64,000 nt of DNA from Mesorhizobium loti (GTDB taxonomy: Bacteria > Pseudomonadota > Alphaproteobacteria > Rhizobiales > Rhizobiaceae). Positions within the stretch are counted from its first letter, which is position 1. Each line of letters begins with the position of its first letter. The stretch spans positions 687,001 to 751,000 of the forward strand of contig CP050293.1 of the NCBI GenBank assembly GCA_014189435.1, in the 5' to 3' direction. Position numbers and translations under genes: made by a program. A model generated the notes under the pieces. That model did no database searches and was not told where the DNA came from. It was given only the letters and a program-made list of their open reading frames with translations. This document shows positions 16,081 to 25,206 of the stretch, one piece after another.

Positions 16081-17007
16081 ATGAGTGAAGCCGTGAAGAC
16101 ATCCAGCCTGACCGGAGCCGTTTCCCCGATGATCCCGGTGCTCGTATGCGCGCTGGCGATCTTCCTGCTGTCGGGGATGGATGCGGCGATGAAGACCCTG
16201 GTCATTGCGGTCGGCGTCTACAACACCTTGCTGTGGCGCAGCATGGTCGCGACCGTGGTTGCAGGCGCGGCCTGGTCGGCGGGACCGCGCTCAAAGCCAA
16301 CCTTTCCGGTGCTGAGGCTGCATGCGCTGCGTGCCGCTATTGTCGGCGTCGTCCTGATATCCTTCTTTTGGGGCCTGGCCAGGCTGCCGCTCGCGGAGGC
16401 GATCGGGCTCAGCTTCGTGGCGCCCTTGTTTGCGCTCTTCCTCGCCGCGCTGCTGCTGGGCGAACGAATCCGGCGGCAGGCCGTCTGGGCATCGTTGGCC
16501 GGCATCGCCGGCGTCGCGATCATCATGGCCGGCCAGTTCGGGCAGGCAAGCTACTCGCAAGATGCCATGCTCGGCACCGCAGCGGTGCTCGTATCGACAG
16601 TGTTCTACGGCTACAATCTGATCCTCGCCCGGCAACAGGCGCAGTTGGCCAAGCCGATCGAGATCATGTTGTTCCAGAACCTCTGCGTTGCCATCATCCT
16701 CGGCCTCGCGGCGCCTTGGCTTGCCGTTGCCCTGCCGACCGATCTTTGGCTTCCTTTGGCCGGGGTGACGGTGCTGTCGCTTGCCGGCCAATTCCTGATG
16801 AGCTGGTCCTACGCCCGCGCCGAAGCGCAATATCTGATCCCGACCGAATACTCGGCCTTCATCTGGGCAGTCGCGCTTGGCTGGTTCTTCTTCGGCGAGG
16901 AGGCGACCTGGACCACGCTGACCGGAGCATGCCTGATCGTCGCCGGCTGCCTGATCGCCGCGCGGGCAAATCCCAGACTTGCCGAGCCAATCGAGGTGGC
17001 GGTTTAG
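16081..17007 (+). CDS. EamA/DMT family transporter
   Basis: 308 residues with about ten hydrophobic helices in two EamA repeats; the first holds DAAMKTLVIAVGVYNTLLWRS and the typical FVAPLFALFLAALLLGERI, and the second the matching FIWAVALGWFFFGEEATW. Members export small metabolites or amino-acid-like compounds through the inner membrane. It stands alone; the regions before (15973-16080) and after (17008-17045) contain no obvious features. The substrate is not predictable. Confidence 0.85.
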   Translation: MSEAVKTSSLTGAVSPMIPVLVCALAIFLLSGMDAAMKTLVIAVGVYNTLLWRSMVATVVAGAAWSAGPRSKPTFPVLRLHALRAAIVGVVLISFFWGLARLPLAEAIGLSFVAPLFALFLAALLLGERIRRQAVWASLAGIAGVAIIMAGQFGQASYSQDAMLGTAAVLVSTVFYGYNLILARQQAQLAKPIEIMLFQNLCVAIILGLAAPWLAVALPTDLWLPLAGVTVLSLAGQFLMSWSYARAEAQYLIPTEYSAFIWAVALGWFFFGEEATWTTLTGACLIVAGCLIAARANPRLAEPIEVAV

Positions 17008-17045
17008 GGAGCGGCGCTATGTGATGCTGGGATCACGTCTGCGCG

Positions 17046-18563
17046 TCACTCGGGAAGACCGGCCTTGCGAAAACCATCAACGAAATGCTCGAGCGTAGCG
17101 GCGTCGCGGAATGGCTCGGTCGTCGCCCAGTGATGGGTTGTGAAATGCGGGTTGGAGACGAGGAACATTTCGACCTCTGCGCGCGCCTCGTCGAGCCGGC
17201 CCAGTTGGGCAAGGCTTGCCGCCAGGAAACGGCGTGAGCTTGTGCGATAGGTCTCTTCCCGGCGCAGTGTCTCGACGGCGGCTTCGTATTCGCGCGCCGC
17301 GTATTGCGCCTGACCGAGCATCAGATAGTACCAGCTTGGCGGAAACGGGTTCAGCCGGAACGCCTTGCGAATATGCTCAAGGCCCTCCTCGACCCGCCCG
17401 GCCAAGACCGCTATGTCGGACAATGTCGCCCAGGCGTCGGCCTCGTTCGGGTCGAGTTCGAACGCCTTGGTAAATTCCGCATCCGCTTCGGCGAATCTGC
17501 GTTCATAGGCAAGCAGGTTGGCCAGCACCCAGTGGCAGCCAGCATCGTTGGGATCGATCGCCACGGCTTTGCGCGCCAACTCCAAGGCAACGCTACGGTT
17601 GGACTCAATGGGTTCGCCCCAATGCACCCATCCCATCCAGTGGTTCATGGCAAGCCAGCGATAGGCCTCGGCGTATTCCGGATCGAGTGCAACCGCGCGC
17701 GTAAGCATCAGATGCGCTTCCCGCGCCGTCTGCGGCGAACCTTCGATCAGCTTGCGCGCCTGCACGCAGAGATCGTAAGCCTCGAGATTTTTGGGCCGAT
17801 TGCGCGGCGGCGGCGCGCGCAGCCGGCCGAGCAACGCCTCCACGATCTTGGCCGTCACCTCGTCCTGAACGGCAAAGATATCTTCCAGGCCGCGATCGAA
17901 GCGTTCCGCCCATAGATGCTCGCCACTTACCGCGTCGACCAACTGTGCGTTGATGCGCACGCGCCCCGCGGCACGTCGTGCGCTACCCTCCAGCAGGTAG
18001 CGCACGCCGAGATCCCCGGCGATCTCGCGAACGTCCATCGCCTTTCCCTTGTAGGCAAAGGTCGAGTTGCGCGCGATGACGAACAGGCCGGAGATTCTGG
18101 ACAGGTCGGTGATCAGGTCTTCGGTCAACCCGTCGGCGAAGGAGTCCTGCTCGGGATCGTTGCTGAAATTGACGAAGGGCAGCACGGCAATCGATGGTTT
18201 GTCGGGCAGCGGCAATGGTTTTCGCTTCGCGTCAGCGAGCTGTTCGACGGCCCCCGTGAAGCGGTAGCCGACGCGCGGAACGGTGGATATCCATTCGCCG
18301 CTCTCGTCGGCTGGGCCAAGCAACTTACGCAACTGTGCGATCTGGACGGTGAGGTTGCCTTCCTCGACGGCCATGCCCGGCCACGCCGCGTCCATCAACT
18401 CGGCCTTGCCGAGGATTTCGCCGGGCCGCCCGACGAGCGCTGCAAGCAGACTTAGCCCGCGATAGCCAATGGCAACGGGCACATCGTTCCGAAGCAGCGT
18501 TCCCGCACCCGGATCAAGCACGAACGGACCAAAGGCAAAACGCGATCCCTGCATAGCGCGCAT
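17046..18563 (-). CDS. Winged-helix (OmpR/CadC-type) regulator with TolB-like and TPR domains
   Basis: 505 residues in three parts. Residues 1-105 are a Trans_reg_C winged helix (FGPFVLDPGAGTLLRNDVPV, GNLTVQIAQLRKLLG, VPRVGYRFTG). Residues about 125-240 match the region annotated as adenylate-cyclase/TolB-like (PSIAVLPFVNFSNDPEQDSF, then LEGSARRAAGRVRINAQLVD). Residues 255-500 are TPR repeats (ALDPEYAEAYRWLAMNHW, AIDPNDAGCHWVLAN, ELDPNEADAWATLSD). No transmembrane helix is evident, unlike CadC. These proteins are frequent in Rhizobiales and of unknown target. It is divergent from the DUF1127 gene, a possible target. Confidence 0.85.
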   Translation of the reverse strand: MRAMQGSRFAFGPFVLDPGAGTLLRNDVPVAIGYRGLSLLAALVGRPGEILGKAELMDAAWPGMAVEEGNLTVQIAQLRKLLGPADESGEWISTVPRVGYRFTGAVEQLADAKRKPLPLPDKPSIAVLPFVNFSNDPEQDSFADGLTEDLITDLSRISGLFVIARNSTFAYKGKAMDVREIAGDLGVRYLLEGSARRAAGRVRINAQLVDAVSGEHLWAERFDRGLEDIFAVQDEVTAKIVEALLGRLRAPPPRNRPKNLEAYDLCVQARKLIEGSPQTAREAHLMLTRAVALDPEYAEAYRWLAMNHWMGWVHWGEPIESNRSVALELARKAVAIDPNDAGCHWVLANLLAYERRFAEADAEFTKAFELDPNEADAWATLSDIAVLAGRVEEGLEHIRKAFRLNPFPPSWYYLMLGQAQYAAREYEAAVETLRREETYRTSSRRFLAASLAQLGRLDEARAEVEMFLVSNPHFTTHHWATTEPFRDAATLEHFVDGFRKAGLPE

Positions 18564-18685
18564 CTATAGCCGGTTTGGAAGTTTTGAGAACTATTTGGGA
18601 GGGCTTAATTACGGCGCCGGCCGTTTCGCGCAGAATTCAACCTCATCGAGAGCCCCCGCGCCCTCAAAACCATATGGAGGTTGCT

Positions 18686-18940
18686 ATGACCAATACCCTC
18701 GCCTCTTCCCTGCATTGTGCAGCGCGGCCGGGAACGCCCGTGCGGCCGGCGTCGCGGCGGCTCCTGACGACCCTGCGAAGCATTGTCGCGACCTGGCACG
18801 ATCGGACCTGGCGCGAGCGGATACGCTTTCGCTGGCAACTCAGGCAAATGTCGAAGGACAATCCGCATTTGATCGACGATATCGGCCTGACGATACAGCA
18901 GGTCGAGGGAGAGATCGCCAAGTCCTTCTGGGAACGATAG
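18686..18940 (+). CDS. DUF1127 (YjiS-like) small protein
   Basis: 84 residues from the ATG at 18686, with TGGAGG 6 bases upstream (the frame is open from 18575). The C-terminal half has the DUF1127 pattern: W-x-x-R at RTWRERIRFRWQLRQM, then DNPHLIDDIGLT with the conserved D-I-G-L. Short DUF1127 proteins in alphaproteobacteria influence RNA and phosphate or carbon metabolism and are often linked to sRNAs. The N-terminal 40 residues are an unassigned, basic extension. The upstream gene is a divergent winged-helix regulator. Confidence 0.85.
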   Translation: MTNTLASSLHCAARPGTPVRPASRRLLTTLRSIVATWHDRTWRERIRFRWQLRQMSKDNPHLIDDIGLTIQQVEGEIAKSFWER

Positions 18941-18967
18941 AGCGAATGCCGCACATCGCGATAACCG

Positions 18968-20278
18968 TCAGCGCACCGCCTCGCGGTGAGCGCCGGGCAG
19001 GCGGGTGGCGATCAGCTTGTCGATGCGGCGGCCGTCGAGATCGACCACCTCGAAGCGCCAGCCTTGCGCGTCGACGCATTCGCCAGTCGCCGGCAGATGG
19101 TGCATATGCGCCAGCACATAGCCGGCGACGGTCTCGTAGTCGCGATTTTCCGGCAGGTCGATGCCGAGAATGTCGGCCATTTCGTCGGCCTGCATGTAGC
19201 CGGCGAGCAGCCATGAGCCGTCCTCGCGCTTGACCGCGTTCTCCTCGTCGCCGGCGTCGGTGTCCGCGCGGAACACACCGGTGATGGCTTCCAAAATGTC
19301 GGCCGGGGTGACGATGCCTTCGAAATGGCCGTATTCGTCATGCACCAGCGCCATCGGCACGTCGGATTCCTTGAGCTTCTGCAGCACATCGAGCGCATCA
19401 GCCTGATCGTAGACGATGGGGGCAGCGCGCACATGCCTGCGCGGATCGAGCACGCGGCCGGCAAGCAATGCTGCCAGCACGTCGCGCGTCTGGACGACGC
19501 CGACCATGACATCGACGCCGCCGTCGCCGGCCGGCAGGCGCGAATGCTGGGTTTCCATCAAAAGCTTGCGGATGGCGCTCTCGTCGGATTGCAGATTGAT
19601 CCAGTCGACCTCGGTGCGCGGCGTCATCACCGCGCGCACGGCGCGGTCGCCAAGCCGCATGACGCCGGCGATCATGCGCCGCTCGTCGGATTCGATGGTG
19701 CCGTGATGCTCGGCCTCGGCGACCAGCATCTTGATCTCCTCGTCGGTGACCTTCTCCTCGCTTTCGCCGCGCTGACCGAGCAGCCACAGAATGGCGCGGC
19801 CAGAAAAGTCGAGCAGGAAGACCAGCGGCGCCGAGACGGTGGCGAGGATGGTCATTGCCGGAGCGACCCTGGCGGCGACCCTTTCAGGATCACGCAAGGC
19901 GATCTGCTTGGGCACCAGCTCGCCGACGATCAGCGAGAAATAGGTGATGATGGCGACGACGATGCCGACGCCGAGCGGATCGGCGACGGTCTCACGGATG
20001 CCGGTCGAGGCCAGGAACTGCGCCAGCCGCTCGCCGAGCGTGGCGCCGGAAAAGGCGCCCGACAACACGCCGACCAGGGTGATGCCGATCTGCACCGAGG
20101 AGAGGAACTTGCCGGGATTTGAGCCAAGATCAAGCGCGCGGCCGGCGCCGTTGATGCCGCGGTCGATCATCGCTTTCAGCCGGGCCGGGCGCGACGAGAC
20201 GATGGCGAGCTCGGACATCGACAAAAGGCCGTTCACGCAGATGAGGACGACCACGATAGCGATTTCGACGTATAGCAT
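18968..20278 (-). CDS. Hemolysin/CNNM-CorC family membrane protein with CBS domains
   Basis: 436 residues. A DUF21/CNNM membrane domain at about 1-190 starts MLYVEIAIVVVLICVNGLLSMSELAIVSSR and includes SLIVGELVPKQIALRDPERVA. Two CBS domains follow (from AVMTPRTEVDWI and ALVHDEYGHFEGIVTPADILEAITG), then a C-terminal CorC_HlyC domain (REDGSWLLAGYMQADEMADILG). Proteins of this architecture are associated with Mg2+ (and Co2+) efflux, and the haemolysin name is historical. It is monocistronic and convergent with the DUF1127 gene. Confidence 0.88.
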   Translation of the reverse strand: MLYVEIAIVVVLICVNGLLSMSELAIVSSRPARLKAMIDRGINGAGRALDLGSNPGKFLSSVQIGITLVGVLSGAFSGATLGERLAQFLASTGIRETVADPLGVGIVVAIITYFSLIVGELVPKQIALRDPERVAARVAPAMTILATVSAPLVFLLDFSGRAILWLLGQRGESEEKVTDEEIKMLVAEAEHHGTIESDERRMIAGVMRLGDRAVRAVMTPRTEVDWINLQSDESAIRKLLMETQHSRLPAGDGGVDVMVGVVQTRDVLAALLAGRVLDPRRHVRAAPIVYDQADALDVLQKLKESDVPMALVHDEYGHFEGIVTPADILEAITGVFRADTDAGDEENAVKREDGSWLLAGYMQADEMADILGIDLPENRDYETVAGYVLAHMHHLPATGECVDAQGWRFEVVDLDGRRIDKLIATRLPGAHREAVR

Positions 20279-20384
20279 GAGCGGTCAATAGCATTGCCGC
20301 GCGGTCTTCGAAAATAGTCCGGCGTGTTTTTTGAGAAATGACCGGTATTTCGCTCGCGCGGCATCCCAAGGCGTAAGGGAACCG

Positions 20385-20759
20385 TCAGGGATTTGGCATT
20401 GTTGTGAAGGGTCCGAAAAAACCGACGACCAGTGATAGCTTCCCCTGCTCGGAAACGCGGCAGGTGTCCATGCTGTCGGCGCCTCGAAATCCGTTGTCGC
20501 CTCTCGGCACCCAGCCAGAACGCAGGAAATCATGATGGATATCGACCAGGGTTGTCCGTTCCAGCCAGAAGCCGGGACGGGCTTTCACGACCTGGTCGAT
20601 GTGATGGAGCAGCGCCTCGGCTCCGGAGATATGCACCGTCGGATCGATGTATGTGCCGTCCGGTTCGAATGAGGCGAACAACAGCCGGCGACGCTCTTCA
20701 GGTTCCGGGTCGAACCAGGCCCTGCAGTAACTATTCACCACACTTTCCACGTCGAACAT
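20385..20759 (-). CDS. SnoaL-like / NTF2-like family protein
   Basis: 124 residues from the ATG at 20759, with GGGAGG upstream (frame open to 20876). The sequence fits a SnoaL-like cone fold: VVNSYCRAWFDPEPEERRRLL, then DGTYIDPTVHISGAEALLHHI and a beta-rich C-terminus with DTCRVSEQGKLSLVVGFF. Such proteins are isomerases, cyclases or proteins of unknown role. The catalytic Asp/His pair may be D and H in YIDPTVHI, but this is a guess. It lies 55 bases downstream of the 20815 gene on the same strand. Confidence 0.75.
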   Translation of the reverse strand: MFDVESVVNSYCRAWFDPEPEERRRLLFASFEPDGTYIDPTVHISGAEALLHHIDQVVKARPGFWLERTTLVDIHHDFLRSGWVPRGDNGFRGADSMDTCRVSEQGKLSLVVGFFGPFTTMPNP

Positions 20760-20814
20760 CAGAACCTCCCTTTTGAAACCGCCGGACTGTCTCAGCTTGC
20801 AAGGTCCGCGCGAC

Positions 20815-21516
20815 CTACTGTTTGAGTATGCCGACAATCGCCTCGCCGTCGGTGAAGTAGGGATCGCCGCCACCATTGCGCCCGGTGCTGGTGGCTCCGA
20901 CGCCGGAAAGATCGCTGGTCGAGATCAACACACCGGCGGTCGCCAGATCGCGCATCAGAAAATCGCGCTCGGCGTCGATGTCGGGGCCGATATGATGGGT
21001 GACGGCGCCGGTGTCGTGGCTGAGGCCGACGCCGCGGTCGAAGCTGGCTGAGCCCAGCCACAGCGGCCGGCCGTCATCGCCGGTCGCACCGGTCTGCCAG
21101 AAGCGGACATGATGCCGGCGATCGGCGCTGCGGCCCTCCGGCTTTTCGAAGGCGAGATCCTGGGCGCGGCCGTCGAACAACAGCCGGCTGACCGGCGCAT
21201 CTGGATAGGGATGGTCGAACAGCACGCTTTCACCGATCTCGATCGCGGTCTTCAGGGTCACGGCGTCGGCGGTGTCCCAGCCGGCGACGGCGAATGCATG
21301 GACAACCTCCTTCTGCGTACCGACAAGGCCGACATTGATGGGGTCGCCCGGAATGCCTTGCGGCGTGTGCGTCACCATCTCGAAGCTCTGCTTGCGAAAG
21401 CCGCGGTCGTGAAACGTCCAGAATTCCGGTGCGGCGAAATAGGCCAGCGCCAGATAGGCGCCCACAATAGCGGCCAGCCAGATCGTCGCGCGGCGCCTGA
21501 GGCTTCGGTTGGTCAT
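20815..21516 (-). CDS. LssY C-terminal-domain-like membrane-anchored protein
   Basis: 233 residues from the ATG at 21516 (GGGAGCAG upstream). One N-terminal transmembrane segment (IWLAAIVGAYLALAYFAAPEFW) is followed by a soluble domain with the pattern of LssY_C proteins: PINVGLVGTQKEVVHAFAVAGW, PVSRLLFDGRAQDLAFEKP, RRHHVRFWQ, and LWLGSASFDRGVGLSHDTG. The function of this domain is unknown; some members are fused to PAP2 phosphatases, but this one is not. It is followed by the SnoaL-like gene and preceded by a large inverted repeat (21549-21778). Confidence 0.75.
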   Translation of the reverse strand: MTNRSLRRRATIWLAAIVGAYLALAYFAAPEFWTFHDRGFRKQSFEMVTHTPQGIPGDPINVGLVGTQKEVVHAFAVAGWDTADAVTLKTAIEIGESVLFDHPYPDAPVSRLLFDGRAQDLAFEKPEGRSADRRHHVRFWQTGATGDDGRPLWLGSASFDRGVGLSHDTGAVTHHIGPDIDAERDFLMRDLATAGVLISTSDLSGVGATSTGRNGGGDPYFTDGEAIVGILKQ

Positions 21517-21548
21517 CTGCTCCCTATATCGTGGTGGGGTCACCATGC

Positions 21549-21778
21549 CTTCGTCATCCTAGGGCGGAGCAAGGAGCGAAGCGACGTGGCGCAGACCCTA
21601 GGATCCATGCCGCGACATCGGCCGAAGAATACAGCGGTTCAGAACGAGCTGCACTGCCTGAGAGGTGGCGTACGCATCTCGGACAGCATCGCACCGTCGC
21701 ACTGCTCACAGGTCACGGCATGGATCCTAGGGTCTACGCGACGTCGCTTCGCGACTGCTCCGCCCTAGGATGACGAAG
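21549..21778. repeat. Large imperfect inverted-repeat element
   Basis: A 22-bp perfect inverted repeat marks the ends (21549-21570 and 21757-21778, containing CATCCTAGGGCGGAGC). A second 20-bp pair lies inside (21593-21612 and 21716-21735, containing ACCCTAGGATCCATGCC). The 230-base unit fills the gap between the LssY-like gene and the first extensin-like gene and holds no ORF with a ribosome binding site. It resembles a dispersed non-coding palindromic repeat of Rhizobiales. Confidence 0.75.
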
Positions 21779-21816
21779 AGCGTTCCGCCAATCTCCAACA
21801 TCCACGATGCCATAAT

Positions 21817-22620
21817 TCAGCGGCAGGCGCGATAACCGTTCTTGCGGTTCTTGATGTCGAAATGGAAATGGTTGCGGTGGTCGTAATTGTAGCCGGGGCC
21901 GAGCACGGTGGTGAAATACTGGCAGCCATCGGCGCGTACATTGTTGAGGAAGCCGCGGGTGCGGAAGGCGAACAGGCCGGGCTTGCGCACATCGATGTCG
22001 TCGCCATTGTTGAGCTCGATGCTCATGACGTCGAGCGCATTGCCCTTGCCGTGCTCCGACAGCACGCCTTCGCCGGCAATGTTGCGGCAGGAATAGCTGG
22101 AGCCTTGGTGGATGGTCTTGACGCCGGAGAAATAGCGCCAGCGGGCGGAGGGAACGAGCTCGTTCTTCGTCCAGCCGGCGAAGGTGGCGGCCATGTCGCA
22201 GGTCAGCGTCGCTGCGGGCTTCATCTGGATGCTGCCGATGGCCGAGACCTTGACGGGATAATCGATGCCGCACTGGCCTTCATGGATAGGCTGGACATCG
22301 GTGTAGACGACCCCAAGGCGCTTCAACTCGCTGCGGCAGTCGGTCTCGCTGGCCGGCATCTGCTCGGGTTCGGACATCGGCTCGTCCATGCGCGGATAAG
22401 CGGCGGTCATGTAGGGATTGGACGGCACGAGCTTCTGCATGCCCTCATATTGCGGCACCGCAGCCGTCTGCGAGCCGACGTCGACGGCCGGCTGCAGCGA
22501 CAGCACGCTGCCGGTGTTGCAGGCGGAGACAGCGGCCAGCGTAAGTCCGGCGGCCGCCATCGTTGCATGTTTCGATTGGCGCGCGGTGGCGAGAAAGACG
22601 GCGCGAAATTTGCCGGCCAT
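21817..22620 (-). CDS. Extensin-like C-terminal domain lipoprotein
   Basis: 267 residues. After a charged start, residues about 21-34 (MAAAGLTLAAVSAC) form a signal peptide with a lipobox (V-S-A-C), suggesting an outer-membrane or periplasmic lipoprotein. The rest is an extensin-like_C domain: CRSELKRLGVVYTDV, CGIDYPVKVSAIG, SEHGKGNALDVMS, CQYFTTVLGPGYNYDH and HFHFDIK. The S-x-H-x-x-G-x-A-x-D and H-x-H motifs are like those of D-Ala-D-Ala carboxypeptidases (peptidase M15), so a cell-wall role is plausible. A second extensin-like gene follows upstream at 22737. Confidence 0.85.
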   Translation of the reverse strand: MAGKFRAVFLATARQSKHATMAAAGLTLAAVSACNTGSVLSLQPAVDVGSQTAAVPQYEGMQKLVPSNPYMTAAYPRMDEPMSEPEQMPASETDCRSELKRLGVVYTDVQPIHEGQCGIDYPVKVSAIGSIQMKPAATLTCDMAATFAGWTKNELVPSARWRYFSGVKTIHQGSSYSCRNIAGEGVLSEHGKGNALDVMSIELNNGDDIDVRKPGLFAFRTRGFLNNVRADGCQYFTTVLGPGYNYDHRNHFHFDIKNRKNGYRACR

Positions 22621-22736
22621 TGGCGGAATCCCTTTGACGGATATCCGGCATTTTAACGATCAAGGGTAAAGGAAAACTCAGTGACCGCGTTCACGCCTGC
22701 GGCCGAATTGCGGCAAGCGATCTCGGCCAACCACGT

Positions 22737-23889
22737 TCAATGGCAGAACGTTCCGCCATGCCGGCGCGGTTCGAGATCGAGATGGAAATGCAGGGAATGA
22801 TCGGCGTCGGCGCCTGGTCCGAGCACGGTCTTGAAGGGTCCGCAGGCGGCCTTGCGCACGGCGTTGAGGAATTTGCCGTCCTTCTCGGGCGGTGCAGGGC
22901 CGACCTCGATCTTCTTGCCGTCCGACAGCGTGAAGCTGGCGATGTCGAGCGCGTTGCCAAAGGCGTGCTCCGACAATTTTCGTGTGCCGTGACGCGGCCG
23001 GCAGACAAAGGCCGATGCCTGGCCGATCGATTTCAGGTCCGCACCGAATTCGGCTTTCGCCGCCGGCTGGATGACATCGGCTGCAAAACGGGCCGCCGCC
23101 TCGGCCATCGGGCAGTTGAGTTCGGTGCCCGGGGCAATCGCAATCGACTTGCCGAGTGTCTTCAGCACCAGGGGATAGGGGATCGAACAGCCGATTTCGG
23201 CGTTGCTTTCCGCCTTGTGCTCCTCGAATTCGACGCCGAGCGACTTCAGCCGTTCGCGGCAGGCGACTTCCCCGGCGGGCATCTTCTCATCGGGCCGGTC
23301 GGCCGAGCGCGGATCGGGCAGCATCTTCTCGTCGCCTGCGTCGGTCGGCTTTTGCGGCGGCTGCGGGCCAACGGCCGGCGGCTGAGCCTCGGGCTCCGCG
23401 ATGTCAGGTTTTGGTGTCGGTGTTGGCACAAAGGCGGGCGGCTCGGGCTCGCTTTCCCCGGCTGACGGCTCTGGGGCCGACGGCTCGGGGCGTGCCTGCT
23501 TTTCCTGATGAGATTTTTCTTCGGGTGCTCCGGTGGTCTTCGGACCATCCGTCTTTGCAGCATCGGCCTTTAGACCTTCCGGGCGTGGCTCGGGCACCGG
23601 AATACCGGACCTGGGCACCGGAAGATCGGCAGGCGAGGGCTGGGGATCTCTGTGTTTTCTGCTGTGTCTGGCTGGGTGAGACCTGCCGGTGGCGTCGCGG
23701 TTTCAGGCGCTTTGCGCCCCGCGGTTTCAGGGGCTGGTCGACTCGCGGTGTCAGAGGCTGCTCCACCCGCGGTGTCGACGGCTTGTGATGCCGATGGCGC
23801 TGTCTGGCCTCGGCCGGCATCACCAGCAAAGCCGTGACGGCCATGAGCAATGCGATCCTGCATGTTCGGGAAAAGACAATCGACCCCAT
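22737..23889 (-). pseudogene. Extensin-like secreted protein, reading frame broken
   Basis: A start at 23889 (ATG with GAGG upstream) gives a clean signal peptide (IALLMAVTALLVMPAEA) followed by an Arg/Pro repeat region of three 8-residue units (RVEQPLTP, RVDQPLKP, RGAKRLKP). That frame ends at 23404 without an extensin domain. The domain (CRERLKSLGVEFEEHKA, SEHAFGNALDIASF, HFHLDLEP) lies in a different frame that is open from about 23700 to 22737 and has no signal peptide of its own. One shift between about 23640 and 23600 would join both into a normal secreted extensin-like protein. It is either a frameshift mutation, a sequencing error in a G+C-rich repeat, or rarely a programmed shift. 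Confidence 0.7.
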
Positions 23890-23952
23890 GGCCCTCAACG
23901 GCGCCGACGCAAGGAGGTTGCCTTGGCCGTATCACGAACGGTAACCGCGTCG

Positions 23953-24378
23953 TCACGCGCCGATCGCTTCCAGACCCTCCTCCAGCCAATCGGCAAGGAG
24001 CGGCATGCCGAGCAGGTATTTTGCCGTGCGCTTGTTGGCACGGTCGCGCGCCGCGGCAAGCGCGTCCACCCATTCGGCGGCGTCGTAGTCGCCGCGACCG
24101 ACCCAGGCCAGCGCGATCAGTTCGGCTGCTTCATCGACATTGAGGTCGTTGATCAGCTCGCGCAGCTCTTCTTCGGTAAGGTTCTCGGAGCTTTCCTCGG
24201 CAAGGCCGTCATGGTGATGGTTGACATGGGACTCGCCGTCGAGCTCGACCTCGTGCTCGGCGCCGTCGGCATAGTCTTCGTTGACGGCCGCGCTCAGCGC
24301 CTTGGCCTTGAGGATGAACAGGCGCACGGTGTCGGGGCCGATCGAAAGTTCCCAATCCTTTTCAAGCCGCCGCTGCAC
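23953..24378 (-). CDS. DUF3775 domain protein
   Basis: 141 residues from a GTG at 24378 (GGAGA about 8 bases upstream). The sequence WELSIGPDTVRLFILKAKALSAAVNEDY and the following LTEEELRELINDLNVDEAAELIALAWVGRGDYDAAEW match DUF3775, a family common in Rhizobiales with no known function. It is cytosolic, acidic and rich in helices. The gene is flanked by the extensin-like gene downstream (63 bases) and a divergent TPR gene upstream. Confidence 0.85.
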   Translation of the reverse strand: MQRRLEKDWELSIGPDTVRLFILKAKALSAAVNEDYADGAEHEVELDGESHVNHHHDGLAEESSENLTEEELRELINDLNVDEAAELIALAWVGRGDYDAAEWVDALAAARDRANKRTAKYLLGMPLLADWLEEGLEAIGA

Positions 24379-24521
24379 GGGCCGTCTCCGTCAGGTCGTT
24401 TGCCGGATGATAGCGAATTTGCAGCGTCCGTCACGCTATCTTCGCCGCGCGCCTTTTTTCCGGGATGAAACGGCTGGCATCAGGCGTTAGTATTGCATTC
24501 TCAACCCTCCAGGAGGCTTCG

Positions 24522-25058
24522 ATGCATAAAAGAATGCTGATCCAGGCTGCAACCGCGCTGGTCGCGCTGCAGTTCTTCGCCGTCCCGACGTTCGCCGCCG
24601 GCAGTGGCGGCGGCAGCGACCAGACCGTCACCCAGTGCAAGAAGGGCGAAGTCTGGGACAAGAAGAAGAAAAAGTGTGTCGCACCCCAGGAAGGCATGCT
24701 GGACGACGACAGCATCTATGATGCAGGCCACGCGCTGGCGATGGCCGGGCGTTATGACGAGGCGATTGCCGTGCTCAGCCTCGCCGCCAACAAGCAGGAT
24801 CCGCGCATCCTCAACTATCTCGGCTATTCGCACCGCCATTCCGGCCGCGTCACCGTCGGCCTCGGCTATTACGAGGAAGCGCTGCGCATCGACCCCAACT
24901 ACACGCTGGTGCGCGAATATCTCGGCGAAGCGCATCTGCAGATCGGCGATCTGGCCGGCGCCCAGCAGCAGTTGACAGAGATCGAGAAGCGGACCGGCAA
25001 GGGTTCGCGCGAATACGGCATGCTGGCCGAGCAGATCGACCATTTCATGAGGAGTTGA
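24522..25058 (+). CDS. Secreted tetratricopeptide-repeat protein
   Basis: 178 residues from the ATG at 24522 with AGGAGG 5 bases upstream. The signal peptide is MLIQAATALVALQFFAVPTFA. A chitin-binding-like or Cys-containing segment follows (VTQCKKGEVWDKKKKKCVAP), then two or three TPR units (AGHALAMAGRYDEAIAVLSL, RILNYLGYSHRHSGRVTVGLGYYEEALRIDPNYTLVREYLGEAHLQIGD). It is probably a periplasmic scaffold or protein-binding factor. Monocistronic; a strong terminator lies 24 bases after the stop. Confidence 0.85.
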   Translation: MHKRMLIQAATALVALQFFAVPTFAAGSGGGSDQTVTQCKKGEVWDKKKKKCVAPQEGMLDDDSIYDAGHALAMAGRYDEAIAVLSLAANKQDPRILNYLGYSHRHSGRVTVGLGYYEEALRIDPNYTLVREYLGEAHLQIGDLAGAQQQLTEIEKRTGKGSREYGMLAEQIDHFMRS

Positions 25059-25081
25059 AAGGCCCCCCAGGGGTCTTCGGA

Positions 25082-25111
25082 GCGGCCGCGAGTGATCGCG
25101 GCCGCTTTTTT
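25082..25111 (+). terminator. Rho-independent terminator after the TPR gene
   Basis: GCGGCCGCGA-GTGA-TCGCGGCCGC stem-loop directly followed by six T residues. Confidence 0.9.
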
Positions 25112-25206
25112 GTTACGCCTCAGACTTATTAGCCGCTCCCGACTGATGAAAGCGGGGATGATTTTTACAAAACCGATTTTTGGACGTGAAAAACCCGCGA
25201 AGATTG

